From the NCBI GenBank assembly GCA_018136815.1, contig CM030939.1:4942760-5006759 (forward strand): a stretch of DNA of 64,000 nt, read 5' to 3'. Position numbers and translations under genes: made by a program. Shown here piece after piece: positions 34,311 through 46,356 of this stretch. Origin of the DNA: Isochrysis galbana. Taxonomy: Eukaryota > Haptophyta > Isochrysidales > Isochrysidaceae. A model generated the notes under the pieces. That model saw only the letters and a program-made list of their open reading frames with translations, ran no database searches and was not told where the DNA came from. How positions within the stretch are numbered: position 1 is the first letter of the stretch; every line of letters begins with the position of its first letter.

Positions 34311-35698
34311 CAAGCGTCGGTGAGAGCCAAAGGCCAAAGGTGGTGGGGCTGGGAACGAAGAGGGAGGGTGAGGGCGGTCGGTACGGCGCGCCAGCACCGC
34401 ACACCAGGAAGTAGGCTAACCGCTAGGGGAGAACCCACGACGGCGAACACCTGCGACGAGAATGAGGACGAGTGCGGGGGAGAACGAGGGCAAGGAGGGA
34501 CCCAGGTGATCGTCAAGCACAAGGACCAGGCCTGGGAATCTCAGGATGCACAGGCTACAAGGAGGCGCAACCAGGCAAGGGGCAAGCGGCGAGTAACGAG
34601 TTACGAGCAACGAGCAGAACGAGTAACGAGTAAAGTCAAAGGGCAAAGGGCGCGGACGAGGTCGATCGCGAATGCGACACCCCCATCCGGATGGATCGTC
34701 GTCAACGGGCACGCACCGCGCCCGGTCTCGATTTGAAGTTCAGCTTTTCGCTTTTTGGCCCTTTGCCTTTGCGACTTTATATAGACTTTAGCGTCTTTTG
34801 TTAGTATTTGGTTGCGTTTTGTTGTGGGGGCCCAAGGGGGGGGTCTTGGTCCTAATGGGCCCCGGATATGTGCTTGTTGCGTGTATAGGGAACTTTCTAC
34901 CGAAAACCGAAAAAAATTCTCAAATTCAAATTTTCTCAACCTAAGAGAAAGTCATTTTCATACCTCATACCCCTAATAAAAAAACTTGTTTGACCGCCCT
35001 AGACCCTAGACCCTAGACTAGCCTAGATCTAGATATCTAGGTATCTAGGTATCTTGTTCCACACCTTACTGTCTGCCTGTCGACCAGGGGGCTTACTTGG
35101 GGGGGGGCTAGCCCCATTTTGACCAAAATACAAGAGGGAAGGACTAGGGTGTCAGGAATTGAGTAGACACCGGATAGGAGGTACGTTTTCCCTTAGCCCT
35201 TTGCGCTATTCGTAAAGCGCGAGCCGCCTGTCCGGCCGGCCGGCCCCCTCTCCCCCCTCTCCCGCGCGGGGGGGGGAGTGGTCTGCTCCAGCCAAAAGAA
35301 GCCCCCCCCCCCCCCCCTTCTGCCCCCGGGGGGGAGGGGAGGGCGGGGGGGAGGGGGGGGGGGAGCTCACTCGCTCGTTCGTCCACCGCGCGCGGGTGGC
35401 GCTCTCTCCCCTCTCCCCTCTCTCTCTCCACTCACACCCCGTCCCCCCCCCCTTCACTCTGCACCTTCCGCCCCAGGCTCGCCTCCCACCGAGCCCCGCC
35501 AGCCCCTCCACCTTCCCCCCGCCCCGTACTACCCACACACCGCGACTCGTACCGCCCTCTCTCTCCATCTTCCCCTTCCCCTTCCCCCGCTCCCTACTTT
35601 CTCACCCTTCGCAAGCGTCCCACACCTCCCCTTCCCGCGAGGCTGAGAGCACCCCCCTCCCGCCCTCTCCCGTCCTTCGTCGCAGCCCTCTTTCCCCA
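34311..35698. other. intergenic; ends in a pyrimidine-rich leader
   Basis: No supported gene. 35000-35050 holds short cctaga/tctagg repeats. 35220-35400 has G and C homopolymers. 35400-35690 is strongly C/T-rich and lies directly upstream of the ATG at 35699. Confidence 0.45.
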
Positions 35699-36263
35699 AT
35701 GTACGGCGGCGGGCAGGGCTACGGCGGCGGCTACTACGCGAGCGGCGGCATCCCTCCCTACGGAGCTCCACTCCCCATGGGAACCATGCATCCCCCCATG
35801 GGCATGGGCGTGCCGATGCACCCTGCAAACGGAGAGTTTGAAGCCACGGGCGGTTACATGCAGGGCACGCCCGGAGCGTCGCCATACATGCAGCCCGGAC
35901 AGCAGCCCAAGCCGAGACAGACCGAGCAGCCGCCACCGACAGATGAGGAGCAGGTGGGCTCTGCCGCCGCTAGCATGACAACCGATTGGCCAAGCCGATC
36001 CACCTTCCTCTCGTGCCGTGCAGGCATGGCTCGAGGCTCAGATGGACAAGGGTGAAGCCGAAAAAAAAGAGAGCGCCGACGCCGAGGCTTCTGCCGCCGC
36101 ACCAGCCGCCGTCACCATAGAGCCTGACGGAGGCTACGACGACGTGATGAAGATGATCGAAGAGAATCGGCGCAAGAACGAAGCTAAGCGAGCGGCGCAG
36201 TCAGCACGCAATGCGGAAATCACCGCAGCGTTTGAGGCGCGCATGGCAGGAAACAGCCGCTAG
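35699..36263 (+). CDS. small Gly/Tyr/Met/Pro-rich two-exon protein
   Basis: Exon 1 (35699-35953, 85 codons) encodes MYGGGQGYGGGYYASGG and a Met/Pro/Gly-rich low-complexity region. Exon 2 (36024-36263) encodes AWLEAQMDKGEAEKKESADA and a charged helical tail (MKMIEENRRKNEAKRAA). The 70-base intron (gtgggc to gtgcag) joins in phase 0, giving 164 aa. The N-terminal composition resembles prion-like or RNA-binding low-complexity domains. No domain is recognised. The start sits just after a C/T-rich leader. Confidence 0.75.
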
Positions 36264-37090
36264 GCCATTCCATTCTAATTAAGCGGCGCGAGCAGATGTG
36301 CGGCCCACCGGCGCTGTGCTCAATCTGCGCCGCTGTACCTGCGGCCTTAGTGTGTTTGTGAACCCTTGTAATGTGAATGAAACCGTCTGCTGGCAAGTGA
36401 TGTGTGCCACGCCCAGAAGCCCAAGGACTCCCTGAAGTCTCAGCTTCCCTCGCGCGAGTGCGCCTGCGGTTGCGGCCTCTGCGCATCAGCGCAGCTTGCT
36501 GCCGCTTCCGAGAGCTCCCAGACATGCTGTGCAGAAAGAAGGCGCGTGTCCACCCCTACTCTGCGATGTTGCTCTCGTACATGAGGTGCACCCGCCGGCT
36601 TGGAAGGCGCACAGTCTGATCTTACGGTATTCTGTTCGGCATGATAGCCTGGGAAGGAGCTAGCCATGCATGGCTTGGATGCATTCTGTTGCGCTGGCTG
36701 CTTGAGTCCCACGCTTCTCACGTGTCAAAAAGTCGCGAGGAGTGACAGTCGGTGCTTGAACCGACGGTGTGTCGAGAACTTGTACGAGCGCGTCTGATGC
36801 AGCATTTCACGCAGCGTTGCCTGCACGAGTAACCGCATTTGCACATGGCGATGCTCTTGAGCGATTGGCTTGCGGCATGGATTTCCATGTGAAGATTGTG
36901 CTTCGCCTGAGAAGCTAGGCGGATGTTCCTTGGGAATGACGATGACAAGCTGGCGTGGGCCCAGCTAGTCAATCGACTCCTCTCTTGTGCCGAAAGCGGC
37001 GAGGATGCGACGTGCATTGCCACTGCGTTGCGTTTGCAGCGCATGCCATTTGAACTACTTTTCGTGCAAGCCGTCCGACCACGCTTGATG
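36264..37090. other. intergenic up to the assembly gap, possible gene fragment
   Basis: After the 3' end of the small gene no gene is certain. From about 36923 a plus-strand frame of mixed composition (NDDDKLAWAQLVNRLLSCAE, then LQRMPFELLFVQAVRPRLM) runs into the gap. It could be part of a real exon, but the missing 100 bases prevent a call. Confidence 0.3.
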
Positions 37091-37190
37091 NNNNNNNNNN
37101 NNNNNNNNNNNNNNNNNNNNNNNNNNNNNNNNNNNNNNNNNNNNNNNNNNNNNNNNNNNNNNNNNNNNNNNNNNNNNNNNNNNNNNNNNN
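37091..37190. other. assembly gap (100 N)
   Basis: Exactly 100 undetermined bases, the usual placeholder for a gap of unknown size. Frames that cross it are not interpretable. Confidence 0.99.
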
Positions 37191-37941
37191 CACGCGCATG
37201 CCAACTCCATCGGTGTGCGCTCACGGCTTGTGTGCTCCTCGATGCGCCTTGCTTAGCGTCCGTTGCCGATGTCCGACTCATCACAATGAGGAGTGGTAAG
37301 GCCATGTCTGGCGATGGGGCTCCTAGCCTCCTTTTTGGTTTGCGCAGCGGCGGCACGTTAGCTAGGTGCATGTGAGGCGGAAGCGGAGACCATCTCTTGC
37401 GATGCGCCTACTGCTAGCCAGCTTCTAGGTGAGAAGTGATGCGTCGCCACAAGTCGGTGACACCTCTTGACCACTTGACTTTCACACCGCGAGCGCTCTT
37501 TCCGCCTATGACTCCGTCTGCTGCGAATTGGCCGCTAGCTACCCTCGATCCTGCTGTTCACGGTGGCTCTTCGTGCGCGGCTTGACCCATGTGAGTTTTG
37601 TTGATATCATCGTTTCTCAGCTCCCTTCCAATGTCTGACTCCTACTGGCTTTGTTGTTGTCGCTGGTGATGGATGGTGCGCATGCGCTTTGTTGGTGTGG
37701 CGCTCCGTCGTTCTTGCTATTCTATGTTCCCTTTTGTATGTGCTATTCTTTCGTTGAACTCCAGGTGAATAACACGAACACAACTACTAGTACTTGTTAT
37801 ATTTTGTATATTTGGGGTTAGCTTTGGGCTAGGGCTAGGGCCTGGCTGGTAAGGGTTTCGCGAAACTTTTTTCGAAACTTTGGGGGGTTTCGGCGGAAAA
37901 AAAGCTTTCGCGAAACATCGGGCCGTCGGGTGAGTCCTGGC
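37191..37941. other. intergenic, no gene recognised
   Basis: Mixed-composition DNA. 37860-37920 holds repeated ttcgcgaaac/gtttcg motifs in both orientations, which could fold. Confidence 0.4.
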
Positions 37942-38199
37942 ATGCTCGCATCATTTACACGACTCGCACTCTTACGAAATGGGTGCGCGCTCGTACGTTC
38001 GTCCGCACTAAGGGCGGCACTCGCGATGCTAAATGCTAAGTCTAGCCTCGAGAGCCTGCAGTCGCTGCGCTTCCCCGCCGACCTTCGCTCTACCGACCCG
38101 AACAAGGCGGCTGCTTCCTTGGATGGATTCCGCATGCAGTTGATCCGCGCACTCGAGGGCTCACTCACCTCGGGCGTGGACTGGCAAGACGCTCTTTAG
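37942..38199 (+). CDS. candidate 85-aa fragment, possibly gag-derived
   Basis: ATG 37942 opens MLASFTRLALLRNGCALVRS and continues with a helical, well-mixed composition (LESLQSLRFPADLRSTDPNK, then GFRMQLIRALEGSLTSGVDW) to TAG 38197-38199. The style recalls an N-terminal piece of an LTR-retrotransposon Gag, but I cannot confirm this. The stop is followed directly by tagggcctgg, a sequence also seen near 37829, so it lies in transposon-like surroundings. Confidence 0.35.
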   Translation: MLASFTRLALLRNGCALVRSSALRAALAMLNAKSSLESLQSLRFPADLRSTDPNKAAASLDGFRMQLIRALEGSLTSGVDWQDAL

Positions 38200-39327
38200 G
38201 GCCTGGCAGATATTTCTTGGAATATCAACTTGAAATTTGGGCACGTCGGCCCGGAAATACATATTTACACATATTTATACATATTTGGGCTGGTCCGAGG
38301 CGCTCGCGCGCACATATTTGGGCGGGTCTCTGCGTTGGCGCGCCCGCGAAAACCAAGGCACCGGTAGCCACTGGTAAATACCGTTATTGAGTGAGGCAAA
38401 AAAAAAAGGTAGATTTTCCCGCTTCGACACTTTGCTCTTCTCTCTCTCCTCGCCCTCGTGCGTCGGGGTGGTAGTATTTGGGGCGGGGTGTGGTTACGTC
38501 TCAGGCGAGTCGTTCTGTGAGTCCGAGGGTTTCTATTTACGCGTAAACCCCCCAACGAAAGTTAGCAAGTCCCAAGAAAGAACCGGAACCTAACGAGAAA
38601 CGACAAGCCTTGCAAGAAGCCTTCTCAAGGTACCCCGAGAGCCTGAGACAAGCGCACAGCAAGCGACAGGCGACCTGGCTCCTTTGGGTCAAGATTACCC
38701 GAAAGAAGGAAACCTGGAATCTAGATAGATAGACCTGACAAACAGGCTAGAAGGAACGAAACGAGAACCGCTCGAATTCTAGGTCGCTAGGGCTAGGGAC
38801 GAACCCTACCGACCTAGAAGTGCCTGAGCTTCACCGTGTGGCCGCACGGCGAAGGACCTGGAGATAAGAGCCTGGAAATCGCATCATCTACGATGAATGC
38901 GACACCCCCCGACTAAGATCGAGACGTCTCCTGATGTCGAGCGGTGAACCTGAAAACAGAGACCTGGAATCTGGAACCTGGGCTGGCCAGCTGACCAGAG
39001 GTCAGAATCGGAACAAGAAGCAACGGAACCTAGCGAGCGAAACGTGGAGACAAGAACACCCTTTGGATCCAAAGCGAGCACGAAATCGGCGGCTTAACGC
39101 GGCGGCCTCTTTCGTACGCACTGCCCCACCCACTTTTCCCTTTTATAGGAGCTTTGCTCGGGTGTTGCGCCGGGTGTGGAGCGCAGGCAGCACGCGTTCA
39201 TCACCTCCATGATTATAGCTAACTCTTTTTTGATAGAGACCCCAACGGACAGCCAGAGAGATTCTATGAGGTATAAGAGAAGGTGATACATACAAGCCGA
39301 GCCAGAGCAAAGGCGAAACCATAGTCT
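38200..39327. other. intergenic, no gene recognised
   Basis: 38200-38300 is AT-rich with acatattt repeats. 38570-39080 is purine-rich with many ctgga/cctgga-type short repeats. No frame shows a domain. Confidence 0.45.
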
Positions 39328-39535
39328 CCCGCCCCCTTCTCTCCAACTCTTGGCTGAAGCAGCGCGCGCGCCCTCCCCGGAACCAGCTTCTCCGCTAAAG
39401 AGGGAACTGGGGAAGGGGAAGGGGGTTGTTAAGGGGTTAAGGTTGGGTAGTAGGGAGGTCCACGAGCACACTGCCTCATGCCGCACACGTAGCGGAGATT
39501 TTAAGAAGATTTTTTTTTCATCACCTCCATGATTC
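39328..39535 (+). repeat. dispersed repeat C, uninterrupted copy
   Basis: Its reverse complement matches 52500-52665 almost base for base (ctctccaactc, aaccagcttctccgctaaag, gttgggtagtagggaggt, actgcctcatgccgcac). Its far end (ttaagaagattttttttt) matches the complement of 47162-47179. In this copy the two parts are contiguous across an acgtgtg-type sequence; in the other they are split by the 47186-52495 insertion. Confidence 0.9.
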
Positions 39536-40663
39536 GCTCGGGCTCGGACTGAGATTTGAACTCGGACCCCTAGCCGAGGCGTGGGGCTAGCCTAGAGGGA
39601 CGGGTCCCTTACCCTCACCCAAGACATGGGATCAACGAGAATGGAGCCTTAAGCCTTGCTTGATCGAGTGCCCGCCGCCGCGACAGCTCCCGCCGGCACT
39701 CCCGTCGCCGCTGCGGCGACCGCTGCCGCGACCTCTATTATGACCGCCGCCGCGACCCGCGGCGCTGTGCCGCCAAGAGGGCTGTATGGCAATGCTCGCC
39801 ACAATGCCACGATTCCAGAGCGCGCGGGTGGGTAGTCTGCGGGGTTGGGAGGAAGCGTATCAATAGGCTGTTGGCTGCTAGATGGGGTTCTGCGCGTAGG
39901 AGCGCGTAGGCAAGCCGGTGTCATCCTCCGTAGGTTGGGGCTAGGAGTGGGCTGTGGTGTGGGTGTGGGGCTGGCGGCCATGCTGCGTGGGCAGGTGAAG
40001 GAGAAATAGTCCGAGTGCGGTGGCATGAAACGCCGGTGAGACCGCCGACCGGTGTCCCCGTGTCCCCGGACCATTTAGTCCGAGCACCAGCGACAAGGGG
40101 GGGCTGACCACCGCCGTGCTCTCGCTGGAGCGCGGCGAAGGTCGGCCTGTCAGGCGGGTCGGTCGCCATCGCTCTGCCTTGGATTCGGATTCGGATTCAA
40201 GCGAAATCTTCCCCCAGTCCCACGATAGAAAAATTTGGGCCTCCGGATCAACAAGAATTTCCTTTTCAACCAAGTCTCCCCCACCTCTAGCTCTGAAAGA
40301 AGTCAGTGCCGCTTAAGAGATAACGATATACCATTTAGTCAACCCGACAACAGCATTTTTTGGCTAGTGCATAGGGCATACATACAGAGCGGAAGCGCCA
40401 TTGAGCGTGATGCGCCGTTATGTACGGACGGCTCTGTCTATGCTCCATGGCCACTGCCTCACCCCAAAGATCGTGCCATACCTCTCACCATTCCACCATA
40501 CGAAAAAGATAGGGGAATGGCATGGCGGCCTGGCTGTAGCTGCTGTGCCATACACCAAATGATAGGACGACACCGCAGGTGGCCGCTTGCTCGCGGGCCG
40601 CGGCTCATGCTTGCAACTCTCTCATCTTTTGGTGTTGCACCTCAAGTGCAAATGCACCTCGCG
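39536..40663. other. intergenic, no gene recognised
   Basis: A low-confidence tRNA-like B-box match (gttcaaatct on the minus strand, about 39548-39557) was the only RNA-like signal. Minus-strand frames at 39650-40270 are Pro/Ala/Arg-rich without a domain. Confidence 0.35.
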
Positions 40664-43600
40664 CTACCTGTGTGATTGAGAAGCCACACTGCCTTTAACT
40701 TGTTCACCGTCCGAGCAGCGCGTCGAAATGAACGTGCCATCCTGAAGTGTGGCGAGGATGTTATGGATCTGGCCATTTACAGAAGCAGCTACGAGCTGCA
40801 CTGTGTGCGCGCAATCCGGGCTGTGCTCTAAATCACGCTTGCTCGGCCCTGGCTCAACCACTGCCGGACTTCGGCGATAGGCTCTCACCGTTTTGATTTG
40901 CAGCATGTGTATCACACTGAAAAAGTAGACAAATGCCGCATGGGGGAAGTGCCTCGTTGAAGCAATGCCCCATCGCCCATCGCCCCATATGGTATGGAGA
41001 GCTCCGTCTGGACTGAGGGTAAGGCATTCTGTACATCCAGCCCAGTTGAGCTTGCCCCCACCGGAGAGGAGGGTGCGGACGCGGGAGTCCGATGAGTCGG
41101 GCGCGGCGCTCGTATCAATGCTTTTGCATTCGTTGCCCAAGGCCGATCCGTCGCCGCCGTTCCACTTCCAGATGCCCGTCATCTCCGTCTCTGATCTACA
41201 CGAGGAGTTCCGAAACAATGTTACCCCAACAAGGCATGCAGGATTCGCCGTGCGGGGAGTCAGCGCGCTCACCCCTCGAACTTCTTCCCGTAGTGCATGT
41301 TGTACACATCACGCATTCGTGGGAGCTTCTCTGGGTGATAGTTGATGTGAAGAGAATTGGGAATGAAGCCATGCAACAACTGTGCGAACGCCGGGCAAGC
41401 GTAAGACCCAGCGCCATGTCGCGATCTCCGGGGACCGGGACCCAATCCTCAACCATCTGGACACACGGGCTCCGGCCGCAGCCGCAGTTGGCCACTTACC
41501 TCTGCGTCGTGCCGTAGGAATCGGAAGAACAACTTGGAGTTCTGGAAACATAGGTAGTTCATCACGCGCGACGAGACGCCGACAGCCGCGACGCTGCCAA
41601 AGGATGGGTGGAACTGTTCCTCATTCCACGCGCTCTGATCCCATGTTGCCTCAGTCTCCATACGGCGAGCAAGTCGCGTGAGCATCGCCAAGCTCTCATG
41701 AGTTGCCTACGCATTGCATGAACGGTCAACAGTGATCACGGCAGGTTGCATGCGCACACCATGAGATCCTGTGTAAATCCTGCGCGCAGCAGCCTGGAGT
41801 AGGGAAGGGGCACCTGGATGAAGAACATTCCAGAATTTCTGGCATGGACGCGGTAAGCACCGCCGCCGGTGTGATGGCCATAGGCAGTCAGCTCGTCCCA
41901 TCCATCAGACATACCCTACCACGAGAAAGTGACGGTGGGGCTCGAACGCATCAGCCATGTGGGCGGGCTCGCTCGTTCATTGCAACCACATGGGCTGCTT
42001 GGGGGAGTGAGACGTGTGCCTCTCAAGCCCGTGCACTTTAGTAATTGAGTTTTAGCCGATGCTGCACGAGTACCTCACCTCCACATCCGAGTCTCGGTAG
42101 AGACCAGCAACGAAGGGATTGGATAGCCATATCACGTCCACGTCCGAGAGAAGTACGGATGCACCAATGGACAAAAAATCGACCAGCACCTGATGGCGAG
42201 ATGGACATCGCAGTTAGAAGGTCTCGTTGTTGCGCTTGCAAGTCGAGCCCCTTCCGCGGTCGCTAGCTCGTGGGAGCCGTGCCTCGCCTTGCAACAGAGG
42301 TATGCTCTTCTCGATGGTTTTCTAGGGAGCCGGCGTTAGGTGGAGTAGAAAGCAAGACATTGACGCCAGCTTGGGCGCATTAAAGAGCGGCCATCATGGC
42401 ACCTTAAACTTCAACCCAGACGTGGCATGATTATCCGTGGAGCCAGTTCGCGAGACAAGCTGCTTCTCATAGTACGCGACACCGCGCGTAGAAAGCCATT
42501 CGGCAGTAGGCGTATCGAGGGCGACAATGATTGCATTGCTTACCTGCGAGCATCCTCAACGTGCAAGGGCTGTGAATGTGATCTTGCAGTCTACTCAACA
42601 CTCTGCTACCGGCGGTAGGTTGCAGGGGCGCTCGCGCGATAGAAGGATAGGACATCCTCGCGTCGGAGGGCGCTCACTTTTGCGGAGGCGACGCCTTGCA
42701 AGAAGAGGTCGAGCGCTCCACCGTTACCGACGAGGTTCTTGTTAGAGACCGCAGCAAGGACTTCACCACCATGAGTGGTGCGACGCGCGACCTGTGCGCA
42801 GGGTCGGAGGGCTCACCACGCAACACCCCTTGCCGTATTTCCAACCCACAAACCGCGACGACTAGGAAAGTTCATGTCCATGCGCTAGCAAGTGCTAAGC
42901 TACCTTGGCAAGTGTGGCGCACAGCGTCTTCAGGTCAAACTTGTCACAATCTTCGGAGCGCGGCCATACGCCTGCAGAAGCGGACGCTAGCCTGAGATTG
43001 GTGTAAGGGGTGGATGGGTGAGGAAGCCCGCCTATCATCAACAGCTAGACATTGCTCGCACTCACGACAAGACCTCACCAGTTCAGAGGTCGTGGCGTCG
43101 GCAGATCCTCATGTTGGACCCACGGAGAAGCGGCGTTCGCACCCTCGCCCTCTGCTGCCGCCTCTTCCGGGGGGGCCAAGGACGTCGCACTGCAACCTAA
43201 GGAAAGGACCTGCGGTCGAGCATGGAATGCTCGAGCACTGAGCACATCATTCAAGGCTGGACTGCCTCCAGTTCCAATTGGGATCTCGTCCAGAACCTCG
43301 CCGTGCCGCCCAAAGCATCGAGATTCTAGAACTGTCATAGAGTAGTGGGCGTCGGGGAGTCAGGCTGGGAGCTAGGGGCCCCGAGGCAATCATGCACGCG
43401 GCACATGCCGCCTTCGTCATGTCGCGCCGCTGGCGTAGGTGGGACGGGTGGCTACGATGTTCCAGTGTTTGGCGAGGGGTGCGCGACGGCGGCGGGCTCG
43501 CCTCTCAACGATGCCCCGGCACGTAGGATGCCGTCGTGCGCTGGTGCCATGGCTTCCTCTGTAAATATGAACCCCTCGGCGGCCACTGCAGGCCAGACCA

Positions 43601-44784
43601 TCCCGCCGGCCACCTGTGGCCAGCACAGGGTGCATTTTGGACGTATGGCGAGACCGGCGCACTAGTGCACGCCGTGATGCCCGCTGGGCCTCCTCACCAA
43701 GCCGTCCGCCCCGTAGAGCCCATTGTTCAGTCGGGCTGCGATGCGCCGAGTCAATGCCACGGATTGGTGTGTCGCCGCGGCGAACCACAGGTGCGGAGAG
43801 AGAGCAGGGATCTGCAACGGAAGGGCTACCAAGTCAGAAGCAATGAGCGAGCGTCGTCGCCCGGGGTACGCCAGGCACTCGGATCCACGGCAGAAGGCTC
43901 TCGTCGAGCACATCTCGCCCCGAAGCTCAGTCACACACCTGGTAGCTCTCACACATCTGCGACCAGCCCATGATGGAGTCCATTGCCACGCGCTGCCCTC
44001 CGCGTTCGCTGCTGGAGGCGCCCCTCAACCAGCTGCCCATCCCCGCACTGTCGCCACTGCTCGCTGCCTCAATGTCGGCATCGTGGTAGAGCGCCTCGAA
44101 TGGGTTGGCGCGCAGATGCGAATGGATGGATGAGTAGAAGACGGAGACGCCATGAGCTAAGAGGATGGCCGCCAGAGACCACTTGCGAGCGGGTGGCGCC
44201 ATACCTGGCTGCAAGGCCGCGGCCGCCTCCCACACTGCCGGAGGGGGAGAGAGGCGGCGGGCGGCGGCGGCGATCTCTGCGTCGAGCGCGGCGACCAACA
44301 CGCGCGAGCCGACACCCACCGCGCTCGCGCTGCTCAGGAAGCTGGCAAGTGCCTCGTCGTCCCCTTCGCTCACGAGCAGTAGCAGCAGGGGTCCCCCGCC
44401 CACCGCGCCGAGCGGAATGCACTCGTCCCCCTCGCAGCGTCCGCCGGCATCAATGTAGTTGAGCGGCCGTGGCTCGACCGGGACAGAGCGCCGATGTGGG
44501 CGGGGCGCACAGAGTGCCGGCGTGCGTGATTTGCGTCGGACTTCGTCTGGCAGCGCCATGCGTACCACCGCCCCTCTTGCCACTTGCTCTCCCGCTCTCC
44601 TTGTGAGAGAGCTGCCAATCAGCTCTTGGGGCACACGGCCGCCAATGCTGGGAAGGCCAGGACGGCCAGGGCGGCTTAATGGCCGAGGCGAGGAGCCAAC
44701 CGAGGGAGACGGAGCGCTGCTCAGGTTCCAGAGCAGAAGCGCGAGCGCGAGCGCCGTGCAGAGCGCAGGCAGCCGCCGGCCCAT
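40664..44784 (-). CDS. GT77-type (XEG113/RRA-like) glycosyltransferase, about ten or more exons
   Basis: Exon 1 (44784-43939) starts [19 protein letters not shown], a signal anchor typical of Golgi type II enzymes, and contains a degenerate first GT77-like unit ([33 protein letters not shown]) without the DxD motif. Exon 2 (43811-43698) continues it in phase. Further exons encode a second, complete unit: [17 protein letters not shown] and [10 protein letters not shown] (about 42540-42395), [14 protein letters not shown] and YRDSDVE (42189-42079), [11 protein letters not shown] (about 41920-41822), ATHESL to [11 protein letters not shown] (about 41706-41505) and [12 protein letters not shown] (about 41390-41277). 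This order matches plant arabinosyltransferases of the XEG113/RRA group. A C-terminal extension (WGDGRWGIA) ends at 40664. Exons between 43697 and 42550 are incompletely resolved, and two adjacent genes rather than one cannot be excluded. Predicted role: pentose or hexose transfer to glycoproteins in the Golgi. Confidence 0.85.
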
Positions 44785-44970
44785 CGCGCACTGACCGCCC
44801 CCCGCTCCCTCTCCTCCTCGACCCCCTCTCTCTCTCAGATCTGTTTGAGAGTAAAAGTACAAGTCCTGGACATCGATGATACGCGGGGGTACGTCAAGGT
44901 GGTTCTAAAGGTTTTTCTAACTCTAGCGCGAGACGGCGGGTGGCGGGCGCTGCTGGCTGCTCACCTGTCA

Positions 44971-45028
44971 CCTGCTGCCTGCTGCCTGCTGCCTGCTGCC
45001 TGCTGCCTGCTGCCTGCTGCCTGCTGCC
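44971..45028. repeat. heptamer repeat cctgctg, about eight copies
   Basis: A perfect head-to-tail 7-base repeat about 190 bases 5' of the GT77-like start codon. Seven-base units shift the reading frame, so it is not coding. Confidence 0.95.
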
Positions 45029-45255
45029 CGCCTCTACAGGCCTTCGCTCCATTGTGGGGGGCATGGGAGTTCGGTGATCCGTAGGGGATGGAGGTCCAGG
45101 GAGTGGATAATGGATGTGATGGCGCGGCTGCAGCGGCTACTATCAACGATACTACTTAGAAAATCATAAAACTACGACTTTTATGATTCTGCACACGTAT
45201 TTCTTCTCCCGGGCATCTCACTGCATCTCCGATCGGCGAGTGCTGCGACGCTTTG

Positions 45256-45597
45256 ATGGGGAGCCTCTCGCCGATGTGGCAGCGGGGCACCCTGCCCCTG
45301 CTGCCTGCTGCCGAAGCCTGTGCTGCCCTCTCCCTCTGCAGCGCGCTCAGCGCTAAGCCTAAGCCCAGGGCTTTGAGCCTGTGGTTCGGGACTCGGTGCG
45401 CGTCCCGGACGTACACTGTGTACACTGTTCCAGTACGAGTACCAGGTTCGCTATTTGCTGGCCTTTACGTCGACGGCTTCAATTGCCTCCAGATCGAGCG
45501 CGACTTCAAGGTGGTGGTGCGGCGGCACCCGGCGCGAGACCGCGCCCATGTGGCGCTGTGGCGCTGTACACTGTACCACCTGGAGTCGGAGATTTAG
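45256..45597 (+). CDS. candidate small protein or terminal exon
   Basis: ATG 45256 opens MGSLSPMWQRGTLPLLPAAE and the frame ends HVALWRCTLYHLESEI at 45597. The second half (YVDGFNCLQIERDFKVVVRR) is well mixed and could be real coding sequence, perhaps an exon of a longer gene. No domain is recognised. The position 470 bases from the divergent GT77-like gene leaves room for a shared promoter. Confidence 0.3.
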   Translation: MGSLSPMWQRGTLPLLPAAEACAALSLCSALSAKPKPRALSLWFGTRCASRTYTVYTVPVRVPGSLFAGLYVDGFNCLQIERDFKVVVRRHPARDRAHVALWRCTLYHLESEI

Positions 45598-46010
45598 ATT
45601 AAGGGCTGCCGCTGGGAGCGGACATGGAACTCTGAACCACTATCCCCATGCCCATGCCAATGCCAATGTCAACAAACAAATAAGTTTATTTACATCTAGT
45701 TCACATGGGAGAGGCGCCTCGTGCCCTCCCCTCAGGCTTCAACTCCCCTCCGGGACGCCTGTGCGCCTGTCGGCCTGTCGGTCACGCTCATGGTCTGCCA
45801 CTTGGCATGGGACCTTGTGAAGGCTTGTTTAGCTTCTATTATCGTCTATCGCCCTGGCCGTGGCACCATCGCGGTGGCCAGGGCGGCCGAGATGAGTGAG
45901 AGCGACGCCATCGCTTGCGCTCTCTTCAGAGCCGTACCGGATAAAATTCCTCTTACAATCCCAATCCCTCACATCACACATCACTATCACTATCGCTATC
46001 GAACGCTATA
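45598..46010. other. intergenic, no gene recognised
   Basis: Mixed DNA that ends in tcactatc-type short repeats at 45980-46005 before the AAACTATTG motif. Confidence 0.4.
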
Positions 46011-46032
46011 AACTATTGTAATAGTTTTAGCG

Positions 46033-46356
46033 ATGGAGTGCCAAATGGGCGCTCCATTCAACTTCACCGAAATTGATTCATATTTTCTAGTAAATCTGGT
46101 GTACGACCGCCCGGTCAATCTAAATTCGTATGTTCAACGGCTTGACTCACTATACCACGACTCTTTGCATATTTGCCGCCGTGAGTTTGTGTGATCGATC
46201 AAACTTCGGACCTTCCCACTGTTGCAAGTCTACAAACGGCCACGAAATGTTTTTAACGATCAATTAGAAGAACTAATTCTTGGAAATCGTAGGAGTTATG
46301 CGCTGTTACTGTGCTGTCGCAAGCTCAACTCCCCGTTGCAAGTATTTGCCAAATGA
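46033..46356 (+). pseudogene. 107-codon frame with one internal TGA, AT-rich
   Basis: The frame reads MECQMGAPFNFTEIDSYFLV to codon 53, meets TGA at 46192-46194, and continues open as SIKLRTFPLLQVYKRPRNVF and on to a second TGA at 46354-46356. Both halves have a balanced, protein-like composition, and the DNA is less GC-rich than its surroundings. It follows directly after the AAACTATTGTAATAGTTT repeat motif (46011-46028), which ends other repeat copies in this window, so it is probably a decayed transposon-borne gene. A recoded stop is possible but unsupported: no selenocysteine-type stem was identified. The function is unknown. Confidence 0.35.

Noticed and set aside
34995-35050. ccctaga repeats as an interstitial telomere
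   Set aside because: Only about three imperfect copies that fade into cctag/tctagg palindromes; no long telomere-type run.
39540-39625. tRNA or tRNA-derived SINE on the minus strand
   Set aside because: A B-box-like gttcaaatct is present, but no acceptor, D or anticodon stems could be formed convincingly.
43417-43788. 123-residue Arg/His/Thr-rich minus-strand frame as a separate gene
   Set aside because: It overlaps, in another frame, intron and exon sequence that fits the GT77-like reading ([15 protein letters not shown]).
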